Positions 1 through 10,341 are shown, counted from the first letter of the stretch. The stretch is DNA of 55,500 nt from Cyclobacteriaceae bacterium (GCA_028281285.1 JANQKF010000011.1:1-55500); one strand, 5' to 3'. The notes: generated by a model from the sequence alone, not told the origin. Numbers and translations are program-made.

Positions 1-3000
1 AGTAGAGTACTCCCTGATCTTTCACAATGCTCAGCTGGTCGGTGGTTGGGTTTGGTGTCACTGAAAAATGCCGTTTCACAAAGCCATTGTCAATGCCCAG
101 CACTTCTGCAACCTCCACCGTAGCTTGAAACGGTTCACTGTCCAATGAACCATCATTTACTGTGACCGGGATTAATAGGTCTCCGATAAACCCTGATCCC
201 GGAATAACCGTGAATCCGGATAAGGTATAATTCTCTCCTTCCTGGATTGAGAGGGTAAAGTCTTTCGGGAAGTCACTGTCCGGATCATCAATGATAAAAT
301 CTTCTAAAGACAGTTCGAGTGACATATCTACCTCAGTGGTGAGTGGCTCTACCAAACCAGTGATCATTGGAGCATCGTTAACCGGAGTAACAGGAATTTC
401 TATGGTAAACGGCTCACTTGAATCCGATCCGTCATTCACGGTAACGGATACTGATAAGGTGCCATCAAAATCCTCAGCCGGAGTCACCGTTAATCCATCC
501 ACGGTATAGCTATTTCCGTCTTCAATGGTGAGTGTGAAGTCATCAGGGAAGGTATTGTCAGGGTCCTCTACCTCAAGATCAGATAAGGATAGGTTAAATG
601 GTGTATCTTCTGTGGCGACCAGTTCAGTTCTTTGATCTGTAATCACAGGTTTGTCATTCACTGCAATCACCTCGATGATCAAGATAAATTGTTCGCTTTC
701 TTCGATGCCATCGCTTACAGTTACGGGCACCATCAATTCACCGAAGAAATTTGGATCGGGTGTGACCACCTGACCTCCACCTCCACTTATTGAATAGTTT
801 TCTCCTTCGCCTATACTCATTGTGAAATCGCCTGGATAGTTATTATCAGGGTCCACAACTACTAGGTCATCAAGCGATAAAGAAAGCTCTGAATCCTCTT
901 CTATAGTCAGTGCCTCCACAATACCCGAAATCACGGGGACGTCATTTACGGAATTAACAATGATTCCAAGAATGAAAGACTCACTGTCGTCCTCTCCATC
1001 ATTGACTTTGACGGGGATATTAAGCTGACCAAAATAATCAGTGGCAGGCGTTACCGTACTTCCTGACGCGCTGTAGTTTTCTCCCGCCTCAATCAAAAGT
1101 GTGAAGTCATCGGGATAGGAATGATCTGGATCCTCTACCTCCAGGAGGTCTAAAGTGAGCGTAATTGGTGTGTCCTCCATTGTGGATACCGAACCATCGA
1201 ATCCTGCCCAAGTGAGTATAACCGGTGCATCGTTAACAGAATTAACAGTCACTGTAACCATGAATGGTTCACTTTCTTCTATCCCGTCACTTACGGTCAC
1301 AGGAACTATTAATTCACCGAAGAAGTTCAGCCCTGGTGTGATTTCCAGGCTACCTCCTGCTGGTAGTGTATAATTATCGCCCTCATACAACCGGAGTGTA
1401 AAGTCATCAGGATAAGTATGGTCACTGTCTTCTACTGTCAAGTCATTGATTGCCAGGGTGATTGGCGTATCCTCATTAGTCGACAATTCCCGTTGTCCTG
1501 TGATCACCGGATTATCATTGGGTGGAATTACATTGATGGTCACGTTAGTCGGATCACTATCTAACTCCCCATCGTTGACAACGACAGAGACATTAAGCTC
1601 ACCCGTAAAAGAAGGATCTGGAGTGACCGTGGTGGCGGAAACAGAATAATTATCTCCTTCTAATACGGTGAGCGTAAAATCGTTGGGAAAATCATTATCT
1701 GGATCAGTCACTGTAATATCAGCCAATTCCAGGGTAATAGATTGGTCCATTTTTGTGGCCAGGGGGTCAACAGGCCCGGTAATAACAGGTTGATCATTCA
1801 CAGGATTCACTTGTATGAAGAACTCAAATACCTCACCGTAATCGGTATTATCACTGGCCCTTACCTGAACCCTCAGTCTTCCATAAAAATCTCTTGCCGG
1901 GGTCAAGGTTTTATTTTCTACCGAATAGCTTTCTCCTTCTAAGAATTCAATATCAAATTGCCTTGATAATTGATCAGGATCATCAATTCTGAAATCATGT
2001 TGTCGGAAACTAATAGATTGATCTTCTTCTATTTCAAATAGCTCGGCCACGCCAATGATCCTGGGGCGGTCGTTCACTGGAATCACCTCTATCTCAAACT
2101 CAAAAGGCTTACTTTTCTGAATACCGTCACTTACGGTTACAGACACCGTTAACTGCTCATTGAAATCGGTGTCTGGTGTGATGGTGGTACCAGATAAAGA
2201 GTAATTATCTCCATCACGGACCGTAAGTGTGAAATCACTGGGATAATTATGGTCACTGTCGTTAACCAGAAAATCATCCAGTGAAAGGGTAATTGGATTG
2301 TCTTCATTAGTGGAAAGCGCATTCACCAGTCCGGTAATCACTGGTCTGTCATTTTCAATTACCACGGTAACAACAGCTGAAAATTGCTCACTATCTTCCA
2401 GGCCATCGTTCACGGTTACGGGCACAATAAGTTCCCCCGTGAAATCAACTTCAGGTGTAATAGTAGTACCGGAGATAACGTAGTTATTTCCAACCAGGAC
2501 ATTCAAAGTAAAATCTTCAGGATAGTTATTGTCGGGATCTTCGATCACAAAATTCTCTAATGTCAATTCTAACGTTGAATTAATGGTTACATACAATTCT
2601 TCGGATAAGCCGGTAATGACAGGATTGACATTATAATCCAGATCATTGATGTCGTAATATTTGTTCAGAATCTCGTCAAAGCGATCTATGATTCGCTGGG
2701 CGCGAGCTTCATCATAAGAGGTTTTCCATTCGTCATAAACAATATCATTGAACCAGGGCAATTTGCTGGTCATCACTCGATGCAAATCCTGGAATTCGTC
2801 ATTATTGGCCGGCACCAAAGACCTGAAGTGAATGATCCGATCTTTGATCACCTCGGAGGTGGGCATCTCGCTCAGGCTTGCTACCAGTTCATCTGACGGA
2901 ATAATACCCCAGAACTCAAAGTGAGGTGCCATGTTAAAGCCCAGGGCATTGGAGGCAGCTTCAATGTATTCATCATCCTGTAAGGAATAAGGACTCCATA

Positions 3001-5311
3001 AAGGGTCGGCAGTTCTTCGATCGTAAAATGGCTTGAAGGTGCTGCCCAGGGCTTCCCAACCAAATAGGTTAGCGATGTCCACATATTTGGCAAAGCCCCT
3101 GCTCTGATAGCGTTGCTCTAACTCATCATACCGTTCCGATTCTTCAAGGTAGCCTATGCGGTTCCCTTTGTAAAAATTATCCAATAAGACCCAGTCCATA
3201 GCCGCCTGATCCAGGTTAAGCCGCTGATCAATGGAATAGACAAAGGCAGAATCTACGGATTCGCCCATGGCATGACTTAATGCTGCAGTAGCCAACAGGT
3301 TGACGTTAGACTCCACCTCGTTTGGCAAGGTAGGCATATTGTGAAGGTGCCCCATTTCGTGCATAATGATCATGAAAAAGTTCTCATTTTGAGGCTCGTT
3401 ATACCAATCACGACCCTTTTCTGCCACAATTGGCATTTTCTCCCTTGCCTCATAAGGCCTGGCATATTCTTCAAAAGGCATTGGGTAAGAAGCGGGAATG
3501 GTTCCGTTATAGTGATTTTGCCTATCGATCAAAAAGTACTCAGCGCGAAAACGCTCGACAGGCCGACCCAGAGCAATATTGACACCATCAAAAGATTGGT
3601 TCCAGACGGAAAATACCGAATCCATGTCTTCAATGGTGACAGCCGTGCCCGCGGTGATGGTAGCCATCATATTTTTGGATTCAATGTCTGACCAGGGTAC
3701 ATATTGATTGGCCAGGTCAGCATTAAATGCTTCTAATGAATGACTAAAACCTTCCACATCAGAATAATAGGGGGCCTTGACCGCTCCGCTAACCTCAAAC
3801 TCTAAAGGACCATAACTGGAGCCATCGGGTACTTTGATATAGATGCCTCCTCCGAAAGGATTGGAAACCGTAATGGTCTTGGCGTTCAGTTCATAGGTTG
3901 TCATGATCCTAGGAAATCTTCTGAACACATTCCAGGTGGTTGCCAAATTGACATTATGGGCGCCCACATATAGCGACAAGCCCTGGTCAACAACTGCGTC
4001 AGGAATCGTGATGGTGACCAGCTCACCAGGGGGGACATAATAGCCTGAGGGGCGAATGACCTGCTCCTGTCCGTTGTTATAGAATCCTGGATTGGTTTGG
4101 TAATCACCATTGATTGTGAATGTGTGATCGGTGATTCTTGGTGCAAAACCACTCACTTTTCCGGGAAAAAGCTCATGATCCTCAAATGTGAGGCCCTCCA
4201 TATCGCTGACCGTCTCCGGGCCATAGCGATTATCCAGAATCCATTGCTCCATAATAAACTGTATGGCTTCAAGAGGAGTAAATTCTTGTGGCAAGCTGGG
4301 AAGATACCATTCTGTAAAAATAGGTTCATGGTATTTCGCATAAGTGTGGATGTACTCCCAAATAATGGCTGTATTTGCTTCATAAGCATGGTCATCCCAG
4401 TTGCGCACAAACTCTTGCCTGAGCGAGTCTTGTTGCAATTCGGTAAAACCATTGGTGGCTATACCCCCCTCGTCAAATTTTAGGTGCATGTCTTCCACCA
4501 GGGCTTGTAAAACTGTGCCCACTTTGTCAGGATTGCCGGCAGGCACCGGGCTCCAAAAAGAAAGATGATCTAACTGAAGGTCCATTTTTGGCCTATTCGT
4601 TCTTTCTATCGCTTTGTTGTCCTGATCTGTGCCTACCCAAATCTGTTGTTGATTGATAGTTTGCTGAAAGCCCCAAGGGTCTGCATGCGGGTCTTCAAGG
4701 TTCCAGTAGGAGATGAAAATGGTGCCGTTTACTTCATACTGTATATAGGGTTCTTCTGAACCATAAAAGAACTTGATCTTTACATCATACCAGATGTCTG
4801 AATCTATATCGATCACAAAATCCGCTTTACCTTCACTGCTACCTTCATGCGGTCCACAAGTGGCACAGCCATTGGGTGGATAGGTAATGCCATCACCAAA
4901 GGTGGTGATCAGCTGTAATTGCTCATGCCATTCCTGAGCAGTGATGGTAAACCCACCCCACCTGCGGTCAAATGTCTTACTGGCCAAAATCACTTGGGCT
5001 TCTTCACCTTCAGAGGCAAGCCAATCCCCTTCCACTTTAAATCGGAATTCAAATTGCCAGGATTCAGAAACATCAATGGCTTCGCTCACCGCCAAGGGAA
5101 GGCTCAGGTATTCTCCAGGAGTGAATGAAATGTATTCCCCATTTTCAAAGGAAGGGTTGCCGAAAATGGTGGCATGATGACCGCTTGCCTGGTCCTCGGC
5201 ATTTTCATTGAAATTATAGCTGGCCACCTGTGAATGAAGTGATCCCAGGCTTCCGGAGAGGAAGCCCAGGAATAGTATTAACCGACCAATGTGCTTAGTT
5301 GAGGCAAGCAT
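1..5311 (-). CDS. T9SS-exported M60-type metalloprotease with nine cadherin-like repeats, 3' end outside window
   Basis: An uninterrupted minus-strand frame of 1,770 codons begins at the ATG at 5311 and leaves the window at base 1. Residues 1-28 form a Sec signal peptide ending in HSQ. A beta-rich LamG-like region follows (about 30-250). The central part carries a stretch typical of peptidase M60 (NPFGGGIYIKVPDG, about 481-494) and the metal motif HEMGH at 651-655 with a further Glu at 665, the gluzincin layout of M60/enhancin proteases that cut O-glycosylated, mucin-like proteins. Nine Ig/cadherin-like repeats occupy about 892-1736. From about 1737 a T9SS C-terminal sorting domain starts (TPNPTTDQLSI), so the protein should cross the outer membrane by type IX secretion and be surface-attached or released. 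The domain calls are by eye. The natural substrate is unknown; host, algal or prey glycoproteins are possible. Confidence 0.85.
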   Translation of the reverse strand, partial: MLASTKHIGRLILFLGFLSGSLGSLHSQVASYNFNENAEDQASGHHATIFGNPSFENGEYISFTPGEYLSLPLAVSEAIDVSESWQFEFRFKVEGDWLASEGEEAQVILASKTFDRRWGGFTITAQEWHEQLQLITTFGDGITYPPNGCATCGPHEGSSEGKADFVIDIDSDIWYDVKIKFFYGSEEPYIQYEVNGTIFISYWNLEDPHADPWGFQQTINQQQIWVGTDQDNKAIERTNRPKMDLQLDHLSFWSPVPAGNPDKVGTVLQALVEDMHLKFDEGGIATNGFTELQQDSLRQEFVRNWDDHAYEANTAIIWEYIHTYAKYHEPIFTEWYLPSLPQEFTPLEAIQFIMEQWILDNRYGPETVSDMEGLTFEDHELFPGKVSGFAPRITDHTFTINGDYQTNPGFYNNGQEQVIRPSGYYVPPGELVTITIPDAVVDQGLSLYVGAHNVNLATTWNVFRRFPRIMTTYELNAKTITVSNPFGGGIYIKVPDGSSYGPLEFEVSGAVKAPYYSDVEGFSHSLEAFNADLANQYVPWSDIESKNMMATITAGTAVTIEDMDSVFSVWNQSFDGVNIALGRPVERFRAEYFLIDRQNHYNGTIPASYPMPFEEYARPYEAREKMPIVAEKGRDWYNEPQNENFFMIIMHEMGHLHNMPTLPNEVESNVNLLATAALSHAMGESVDSAFVYSIDQRLNLDQAAMDWVLLDNFYKGNRIGYLEESERYDELEQRYQSRGFAKYVDIANLFGWEALGSTFKPFYDRRTADPLWSPYSLQDDEYIEAASNALGFNMAPHFEFWGIIPSDELVASLSEMPTSEVIKDRIIHFRSLVPANNDEFQDLHRVMTSKLPWFNDIVYDEWKTSYDEARAQRIIDRFDEILNKYYDINDLDYNVNPVITGLSEELYVTINSTLELTLENFVIEDPDNNYPEDFTLNVLVGNNYVISGTTITPEVDFTGELIVPVTVNDGLEDSEQFSAVVTVVIENDRPVITGLVNALSTNEDNPITLSLDDFLVNDSDHNYPSDFTLTVRDGDNYSLSGTTITPDTDFNEQLTVSVTVSDGIQKSKPFEFEIEVIPVNDRPRIIGVAELFEIEEDQSISFRQHDFRIDDPDQLSRQFDIEFLEGESYSVENKTLTPARDFYGRLRVQVRASDNTDYGEVFEFFIQVNPVNDQPVITGPVDPLATKMDQSITLELADITVTDPDNDFPNDFTLTVLEGDNYSVSATTVTPDPSFTGELNVSVVVNDGELDSDPTNVTINVIPPNDNPVITGQRELSTNEDTPITLAINDLTVEDSDHTYPDDFTLRLYEGDNYTLPAGGSLEITPGLNFFGELIVPVTVSDGIEESEPFMVTVTVNSVNDAPVILTWAGFDGSVSTMEDTPITLTLDLLEVEDPDHSYPDDFTLLIEAGENYSASGSTVTPATDYFGQLNIPVKVNDGEDDSESFILGIIVNSVNDVPVISGIVEALTIEEDSELSLSLDDLVVVDPDNNYPGDFTMSIGEGENYSISGGGGQVVTPDPNFFGELMVPVTVSDGIEESEQFILIIEVIAVNDKPVITDQRTELVATEDTPFNLSLSDLEVEDPDNTFPDDFTLTIEDGNSYTVDGLTVTPAEDFDGTLSVSVTVNDGSDSSEPFTIEIPVTPVNDAPMITGLVEPLTTEVDMSLELSLEDFIIDDPDSDFPKDFTLSIQEGENYTLSGFTVIPGSGFIGDLLIPVTVNDGSLDSEPFQATVEVAEVLGIDNGFVKRHFSVTPNPTTDQLSIVKDQGVLY
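104..2637 (-). repeat. Nine tandem cadherin-like protein repeats (about 94 codons each)
   Basis: Inside the M60-type gene, nine consecutive units of about 281 bp each encode a module starting VNDxPVITG and containing LxDLxVxDPDNxxPxDFTL, GxNYSxSGxxxTP and VPVTVNDGxxDSEPF. Copies are clearly diverged from one another at DNA level (different codons for the same residues), so this is an old protein-level amplification and not a recent DNA duplication. Such Asp-rich cadherin/VCBS-like modules commonly bind calcium and act as stalks. The third unit is the most divergent. Confidence 0.85.
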
Positions 5312-5509
5312 CTTTTCGAATTTAGGTGAATCAGTCAACTTATTAACTCGACCAATGTAAAAGAGAGAATTTACCCAGAGAATTGCCAAAATCTGCCGGG
5401 ACAATTGGGTGACATCATTTTAAATTGTTGAATTTCAGCTAATTGTGAAAATCAGGTTCTCTGTTCCGGAATAGGAAAAAAAGTATCTTTACGGTAGATC
5501 AATTTCGCC

Positions 5510-7621
5510 ATGACTTTTGATTCCCCTCAACCTGAATTCAATTCCCTTTTCAAAAGGGCCTTCTTTTCATTTTCCTTTTTGACCTTGATTGCGATAGCCG
5601 GAATCGCGCAAAACCAACAAGTCATTGATAGTCTCAAAAATGAGCTTAGTAAAACTCAAGACAAAAGGCATCGAGTTGATCTTTATAATGAGTTTGCTAA
5701 TCAATACATCCCGGTTGATTCTGCCCAAGTCATGGATTTTGCAGGCAAGGCTTTGCAGCTCTCTGAAGAAATTGGTTATGATAAAGGAGTAACCACTGCC
5801 TGGTATTACATGGGAACGGCCCATTGGATTCGGGGAAATTATGAACCCGGTGCCAGATACCTTAGACGCTCCTTGGAGCGCGCGGATGCAGTAGGCCTCC
5901 AAAGAGCATCGGGAAGTGCAACGATGAGTCTTGGTACGATTTACAGTTTAAAGAGCTCCTTTGACAGTGCCCGTATCTATTTAAAGGAAAGCTTCCGAAT
6001 CTTCAGTGCATTAGACGATGAAAAAAGCTTGTCAAAGTCCTATCTGGAACTAGGAGTAGTAGAATACAAAAGTGCCAATTTCCCAGAAGCAATAGAAAAC
6101 ATAGAAAAGGCTTTAAGTATTGCGCTCAAATATGATGACAAGCGTGTGATATTAGCCGCATATGGGAATTTAGGTTCGATTTACAGACAATTGGGAGACC
6201 ATGCCAATTCTCTGGAAAGCTATCAAAAGACAGCCTCCATAGCCATGGATTTGGGAATGACCAATTCCGTTGGAATTACCTACCAACATATCGGAAACCT
6301 CTACCGGCTGCAAGAAGATTTTGAATTGGCCATAGAATATATGAGTAAGTCAGCTGAAGCCTATGAGGAGGCCGGCAACCTCGTAAATGTTGCTTCCATG
6401 GGGGTAAGCCTTGGCAGCATCCATTTAACCAATGGTGATATAGAAGAGGCAGAAACTGCATTCTTAAAGGCCCTTGAAACTGCCCGAAAAATTCAGAGCA
6501 AAGAAAAAACCGCCAATGCCCTTCAGATGTTAGGACAGACTGAATTGGTGAAATCCAATCTTGTTCGTGCTTTGGAATACCTGAATGAGGCCAGGGACAT
6601 TTCAGCACAAATTGATAAAAAAGATATCCTCTCAAGCATCATGATCGATATTGGTGAGGTCTATCTGAGGAGAGGTTATTATCAGGTAGCCAGACGGAAT
6701 ATAAAACAAGGTTTATCGCTGGCAGCCGAAATTGGGTACCCATCGTCCATTCGCAAAGGGAATGAGCAGTTGTACAAAGTAGAAGAAGCTTTAGGGAATC
6801 ATAAACAGGCCTTAGATGCTTTTATAAGGTTCAAAGAACTATCGGATAGCCTTAAAAATGATGATATCACCAAAAAAATTACCCGTCTCGAAGCAGAGTT
6901 TGAATTCCAGCAGGAACGTGACTCAGTTGCCTTTGAACAACAAAAGGCTACTCTTGCCTACGAAGAAAAATTACAGCGTAATCGTTTCGTGATTCAAGGA
7001 GCAGTAGGTGGTGGTGTCCTGGTGTCTGTTATCCTGATTCTTCTCTACCGCTCCAACCTGATCAAAAAGAGAAACAACAATGAGCTTCGTCACAAGAACG
7101 AAATCATTGAGTTGAAAAATGATGAGTTGGTAAACAAGAACGAGGAGATCAGTTCCCTTCGGGAAACCGAGAAAAAGATGGCCGAAGAAACACTGGCTCT
7201 TAAAGAGCGCGAACTTACCACGGTAACCATGCTATCCCATGAAAAGAATTCGTTGCTGGAACAACTGGGTGATCAAATCGGCCTGCTAAGCTCAAAAGTA
7301 GATGATGAGGTAATCCCCGATCTTAAAGAAATCAAGCGTACCATAAATACTAACCTTAGCAAAGAGAGCTGGACGATGTTTATGTACCAATTCGAAAAGG
7401 TACATCCGGACTTCTTCAAGCGGCTCAAAGAACGCCACCCTGTACTAACCCCTCATGATTTACGACTCTGTGCGTACATCAAGGTAGGCATGGACAATAA
7501 AGAAATTGCCCAGATTTTCAACATCACCACAGAATCAGTCAAAAAGAGCATTAATCGAATGAAAAAGAAGATTGATTTATCCCCTGAAGAGGACCTGCGT
7601 GATTTCTTGATTCGCCTTTAA
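5510..7621 (+). CDS. TPR protein with TM helix, coiled coil and C-terminal LuxR-type HTH (membrane-bound regulator)
   Basis: A 703-residue protein with an N-terminal signal/anchor (hydrophobic about 18-33), then about ten TPR-type helical hairpins (about 40-450), a long charged helix, a transmembrane segment at about 494-513, a coiled coil (about 515-600) and a C-terminal helix-turn-helix (about 642-690, with LRLCAYIKVGMDNKEIAQ and ITTESVKKSI). This architecture is a common Bacteroidota type: periplasmic TPR sensor, one TM helix, cytoplasmic DNA-binding domain. No kinase domain is seen, so signal transfer would be direct. It is divergently transcribed from the secreted protease, with 198 bp between the starts. 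A near-match to the Bacteroidota -7 box (TATCTTTA) lies at 5484-5491. Target genes are unknown; the neighbouring protease or ABC exporter are candidates by position only. Confidence 0.8.
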   Translation: MTFDSPQPEFNSLFKRAFFSFSFLTLIAIAGIAQNQQVIDSLKNELSKTQDKRHRVDLYNEFANQYIPVDSAQVMDFAGKALQLSEEIGYDKGVTTAWYYMGTAHWIRGNYEPGARYLRRSLERADAVGLQRASGSATMSLGTIYSLKSSFDSARIYLKESFRIFSALDDEKSLSKSYLELGVVEYKSANFPEAIENIEKALSIALKYDDKRVILAAYGNLGSIYRQLGDHANSLESYQKTASIAMDLGMTNSVGITYQHIGNLYRLQEDFELAIEYMSKSAEAYEEAGNLVNVASMGVSLGSIHLTNGDIEEAETAFLKALETARKIQSKEKTANALQMLGQTELVKSNLVRALEYLNEARDISAQIDKKDILSSIMIDIGEVYLRRGYYQVARRNIKQGLSLAAEIGYPSSIRKGNEQLYKVEEALGNHKQALDAFIRFKELSDSLKNDDITKKITRLEAEFEFQQERDSVAFEQQKATLAYEEKLQRNRFVIQGAVGGGVLVSVILILLYRSNLIKKRNNNELRHKNEIIELKNDELVNKNEEISSLRETEKKMAEETLALKERELTTVTMLSHEKNSLLEQLGDQIGLLSSKVDDEVIPDLKEIKRTINTNLSKESWTMFMYQFEKVHPDFFKRLKERHPVLTPHDLRLCAYIKVGMDNKEIAQIFNITTESVKKSINRMKKKIDLSPEEDLRDFLIRL

Positions 7622-7747
7622 GTCGTAGTTGTCTATGAAAGTGAGTTGGAAAGATTAGACAATTCATCCTGCTACATCAACGACTCAGTCAGTTTAATTT
7701 ATAATAAACGGCAATCTCAAGCTAATTAGCGATACTGAATATCGCTT

Positions 7748-8671
7748 ATGATAAGATTAGAAAATGTATCCAAGTCCTTTGGGCAATTACGCGCTGTTCA
7801 AGAGGTAAGCCTGGATATTGTTTCCGGAGATTTCTTTGGGTTTCTGGGTCCGAATGGAGCAGGAAAATCCACCACCATCCAAATGCTCGCTTCTGTCCTG
7901 ACTCCAGACCAAGGCGAGATCTACATCGATGATGCTAAGCTCTCAGAAAACAGAGAAGCAATAGTACAGAAAATTGGAGTAGTCCCTCAAGAAATCGCGC
8001 TTTATGAGGAGTTATCAGCCTATGACAATATGCTTTTTTGGGGAGGACTTTATGATGTGTCAAAGAGTCAACTTAAACAGAAGATTGATGAGGCTCTTAA
8101 AATGGTTGGGCTATGGGATCGAAGAAAGGACTCGATCAAAACTTACTCAGGTGGCATGAAGCGGAGAATAAATATTGCTTGTTCCATTTTACATAGCCCG
8201 GAAGTACTATTGCTCGATGAACCCACAGTAGGCGTAGATCCTCAAAGTAGGAGCCATATCTTCAGAGTACTCCAGGAATTGAATGCGGACGGAATGACCA
8301 TTCTTTACACCACCCACTATATGGAGGAAGCCGAACAGCTCTGCGACACTATTGCAATTATTGACGAAGGCCAAATCAAGGCGATGGGAGATTTGCAGAC
8401 TCTCAAAAGTAGTAGTGAGAGCTATGACTTGGTGATTATCCAAACGTCCATTTTGGAAGAGCATGAGCTAAAGAGCCTCGATTTGCACTCCACAAAAAAG
8501 CACGAAAACAGCTTAGAATTGGTACTGGAGTGTAAGGACATAGGCCATAAACTTTCAAACATTATCCCACAATTACTCTCTATGAACGCAAAGATTCTAA
8601 GTATTGACACCAAGAAGGTCAACCTTGAGTCGATTTTCTTAAAACTAACAGGCAAACAGTTAAGAGATTGA
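7748..8671 (+). CDS. ABC-2 type exporter, ATP-binding subunit
   Basis: A 307-residue ATPase of the DrrA/NodI/CcmA-like group. Visible motifs are Walker [10 protein letters not shown] (34-42), Q-loop Gln81, signature YSGGM (133-137), Walker B VLLLDEP (153-159, catalytic Glu158) and the H-loop His190. All catalytic residues are present. The C-terminal 90 residues form the usual extra regulatory domain of ABC-2 ATPases. It ends at 8671, two bases before the permease ATG, so the two are translationally coupled and form one transporter. The substrate cannot be read from sequence; drugs, lipids or polysaccharides are typical for the class. Confidence 0.9.
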   Translation: MIRLENVSKSFGQLRAVQEVSLDIVSGDFFGFLGPNGAGKSTTIQMLASVLTPDQGEIYIDDAKLSENREAIVQKIGVVPQEIALYEELSAYDNMLFWGGLYDVSKSQLKQKIDEALKMVGLWDRRKDSIKTYSGGMKRRINIACSILHSPEVLLLDEPTVGVDPQSRSHIFRVLQELNADGMTILYTTHYMEEAEQLCDTIAIIDEGQIKAMGDLQTLKSSSESYDLVIIQTSILEEHELKSLDLHSTKKHENSLELVLECKDIGHKLSNIIPQLLSMNAKILSIDTKKVNLESIFLKLTGKQLRD

Positions 8672-8673
8672 TC

Positions 8674-9831
8674 ATGATCAAACTATCAATAAAAGACTTG
8701 AAGATATTTTTAACCGACCGTCAGGCGATAGGCGGGACATTTCTTCTTCCAATAGCATTAATCAGTCTATTTGCTTTTGTTTTTGGAGGTTTTGGTGGAG
8801 GAAGCGACCAAATTGACCCGATCAATTTATTGGTGACTGATCAAGATCAGTCAGTCCTATCAAGGCAACTGATCAGTGCTCTTGATTCTTCAGGAAGTCT
8901 CATCCTCGAGTATTCGACTAAGGAAGAAGCCATTCCCTCGATAGAAAAAGGAAATCATAGTGCCGCATTAATTATTTACTCCGGGTATGCAGACTCTATA
9001 GCTTCTAGGAAAAGGCTACCAATTGAATTATTATTTGATCGAGCAAAACAAGTTGAAATTGCAATTTCAAGACAGGTTATTAGCTCCTCACTCAGGAATG
9101 CCGTACAAAAGGAACGTGAACGACAGGATGGAATTCAGGAATTAGAGCGAAAGATAGAATCTAGCATTGAGGAGAGTATACGATTCAAACTTACCTCCGT
9201 AGTGGGTGAACAAAAAGATGCCAATCTCGGTGTCATCCAGGCAGCGGCCGGTACTGCCATTCTGATGCTATTGTTCAGCGTAGCAGATCTAGGCACGAGT
9301 GTTTTACGGGAAAAGGAGAGCGGCACACTTCACCGATTGCTAGCCACCCCTTTGACTATGAATACCATACTATTGGGAAAAATGCTTACCTCTTTTCTTG
9401 TGGGTGTTGTACAGCTTGCTGTCATGTTTGTATTTACATGGTTAGTTTTCGGGCTTGATATCATGACCAATCTGCCTGCGGTGATAATAATGATCCTTGC
9501 TGTTGCGTTCGCAATATCCGGTTTTGGAATATTCCTGGCCTCTATCGCCAAAACGAGGCAACAAGCTCAGAGCATGGGTACGGTGATCATACTCATCATG
9601 TCAGCGGTTGGTGGCAGTATCATGCCCTTATTTGTTCTGCCGGCAATTATGAAAAAGGTAGCAGTATTCAGCGTAAACTACTGGGGTGTTCAAGGCTTTT
9701 ATGACATATTCTGGCGTGATTTAGCCTTGATCGAAATCTTACCAAGAGCCGGTGTACTCATAGGAATCGGCCTCTTGATGAGTTTGATATCACTCCGTCT
9801 TTTTCAACGCAATATGCTCAGGCTGATTTAA
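8674..9831 (+). CDS. ABC-2 type exporter, permease subunit (YhhJ/YbhR-like)
   Basis: A 385-residue integral membrane protein: one TM helix near the N-terminus (about 17-36), a large extracytoplasmic domain (about 45-175) and five to six TM helices in the C-terminal half, the ABC2_membrane_3 layout. The conserved stretch LREKESGTLHRLLATPL, which precedes the second membrane block, is diagnostic. I chose the ATG at 8674, two bases after the ATPase stop; a TTG at 8668 lies in the same frame but would overlap that gene. It works with the upstream ATPase as a homodimeric permease. Confidence 0.88.
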   Translation: MIKLSIKDLKIFLTDRQAIGGTFLLPIALISLFAFVFGGFGGGSDQIDPINLLVTDQDQSVLSRQLISALDSSGSLILEYSTKEEAIPSIEKGNHSAALIIYSGYADSIASRKRLPIELLFDRAKQVEIAISRQVISSSLRNAVQKERERQDGIQELERKIESSIEESIRFKLTSVVGEQKDANLGVIQAAAGTAILMLLFSVADLGTSVLREKESGTLHRLLATPLTMNTILLGKMLTSFLVGVVQLAVMFVFTWLVFGLDIMTNLPAVIIMILAVAFAISGFGIFLASIAKTRQQAQSMGTVIILIMSAVGGSIMPLFVLPAIMKKVAVFSVNYWGVQGFYDIFWRDLALIEILPRAGVLIGIGLLMSLISLRLFQRNMLRLI

Positions 9832-9882
9832 GATATTATCCACCCAAAATACCTAATGGCGACAAGTGTTAGCTAGCTTTTG

Positions 9883-10176
9883 CTATTTCTGCATAAAGTA
9901 GATAATCGCAATTATGGTGAGAACCACTACCCCTGTGACTAAACCAACCCAAGTCCACTTGCGTTGTCTGGCCTTTTCAAATTCAGACAAGCGAATAGGA
10001 TTTGGATTTAGCCGCTTTTCAAGAATTGCTCCTACTATTAAGCCCAAGACGAGCCCAATTATCGGCCCTATCGCAATGTTGCCTATCCAAAGTCCTATAG
10101 GTATACCTACGGGGACACCTGCCGTGACTCCAGATAAAATAAAGTGACCTTCTATGTATTGTTTTTTAGTGACCAT
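9883..10176 (-). CDS. Small Gly-rich membrane protein, function unknown
   Basis: A 97-residue protein with three hydrophobic segments (about 12-31, 33-52 and 73-93) rich in Gly, Ile and Val, separated by a basic stretch with RQRKW. It has no recognised family motif. The Gly-zipper pattern GVPVGIPIGLWIGN suggests tight helix packing or oligomerisation. It lies alone on the minus strand between two plus-strand genes. The opposite-strand frame over the same bases is poorer in hydrophobic logic, so this strand is preferred. Confidence 0.6.
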   Translation of the reverse strand: MVTKKQYIEGHFILSGVTAGVPVGIPIGLWIGNIAIGPIIGLVLGLIVGAILEKRLNPNPIRLSEFEKARQRKWTWVGLVTGVVVLTIIAIIYFMQK

Positions 10177-10341
10177 GACTCAAAAATTTTTATGTGAATC
10201 GATGGCTGAATATCGTCAACACCATAATATAAAAGGCTGATTTCCCTCAATTCAACACATGATTTTGGTCAGCAAATACCCTGTCAATGTTGTTCTATTG
10301 ATCAAATCGTTAATAAAATCGGGTTTACCCTAGATTCCCCC

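Noticed and set aside
291-2483. Series of plus-strand frames of 60-72 codons with similar Ser/Thr/Val-rich sequence spaced about 280 bases apart.
   Set aside because: They are antisense shadows of the cadherin-like repeats of the minus-strand M60 protease; the periodicity comes from the real gene.
104-2637. Regular DNA spacing first considered as a CRISPR-like or satellite array.
   Set aside because: Units are coding, about 281 bp, diverged in sequence and without spacers.
2881-5177. Several frames of 69-128 codons on both strands inside the 5.3-kb protease gene.
   Set aside because: Each lies fully within the continuous 1,770-codon minus-strand frame that carries recognisable domains.
9914-10147. 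Plus-strand 77-codon frame opposite the small Gly-rich membrane protein.
   Set aside because: The minus-strand frame shows clean TM segments and a charged loop; the plus frame has no coherent features.
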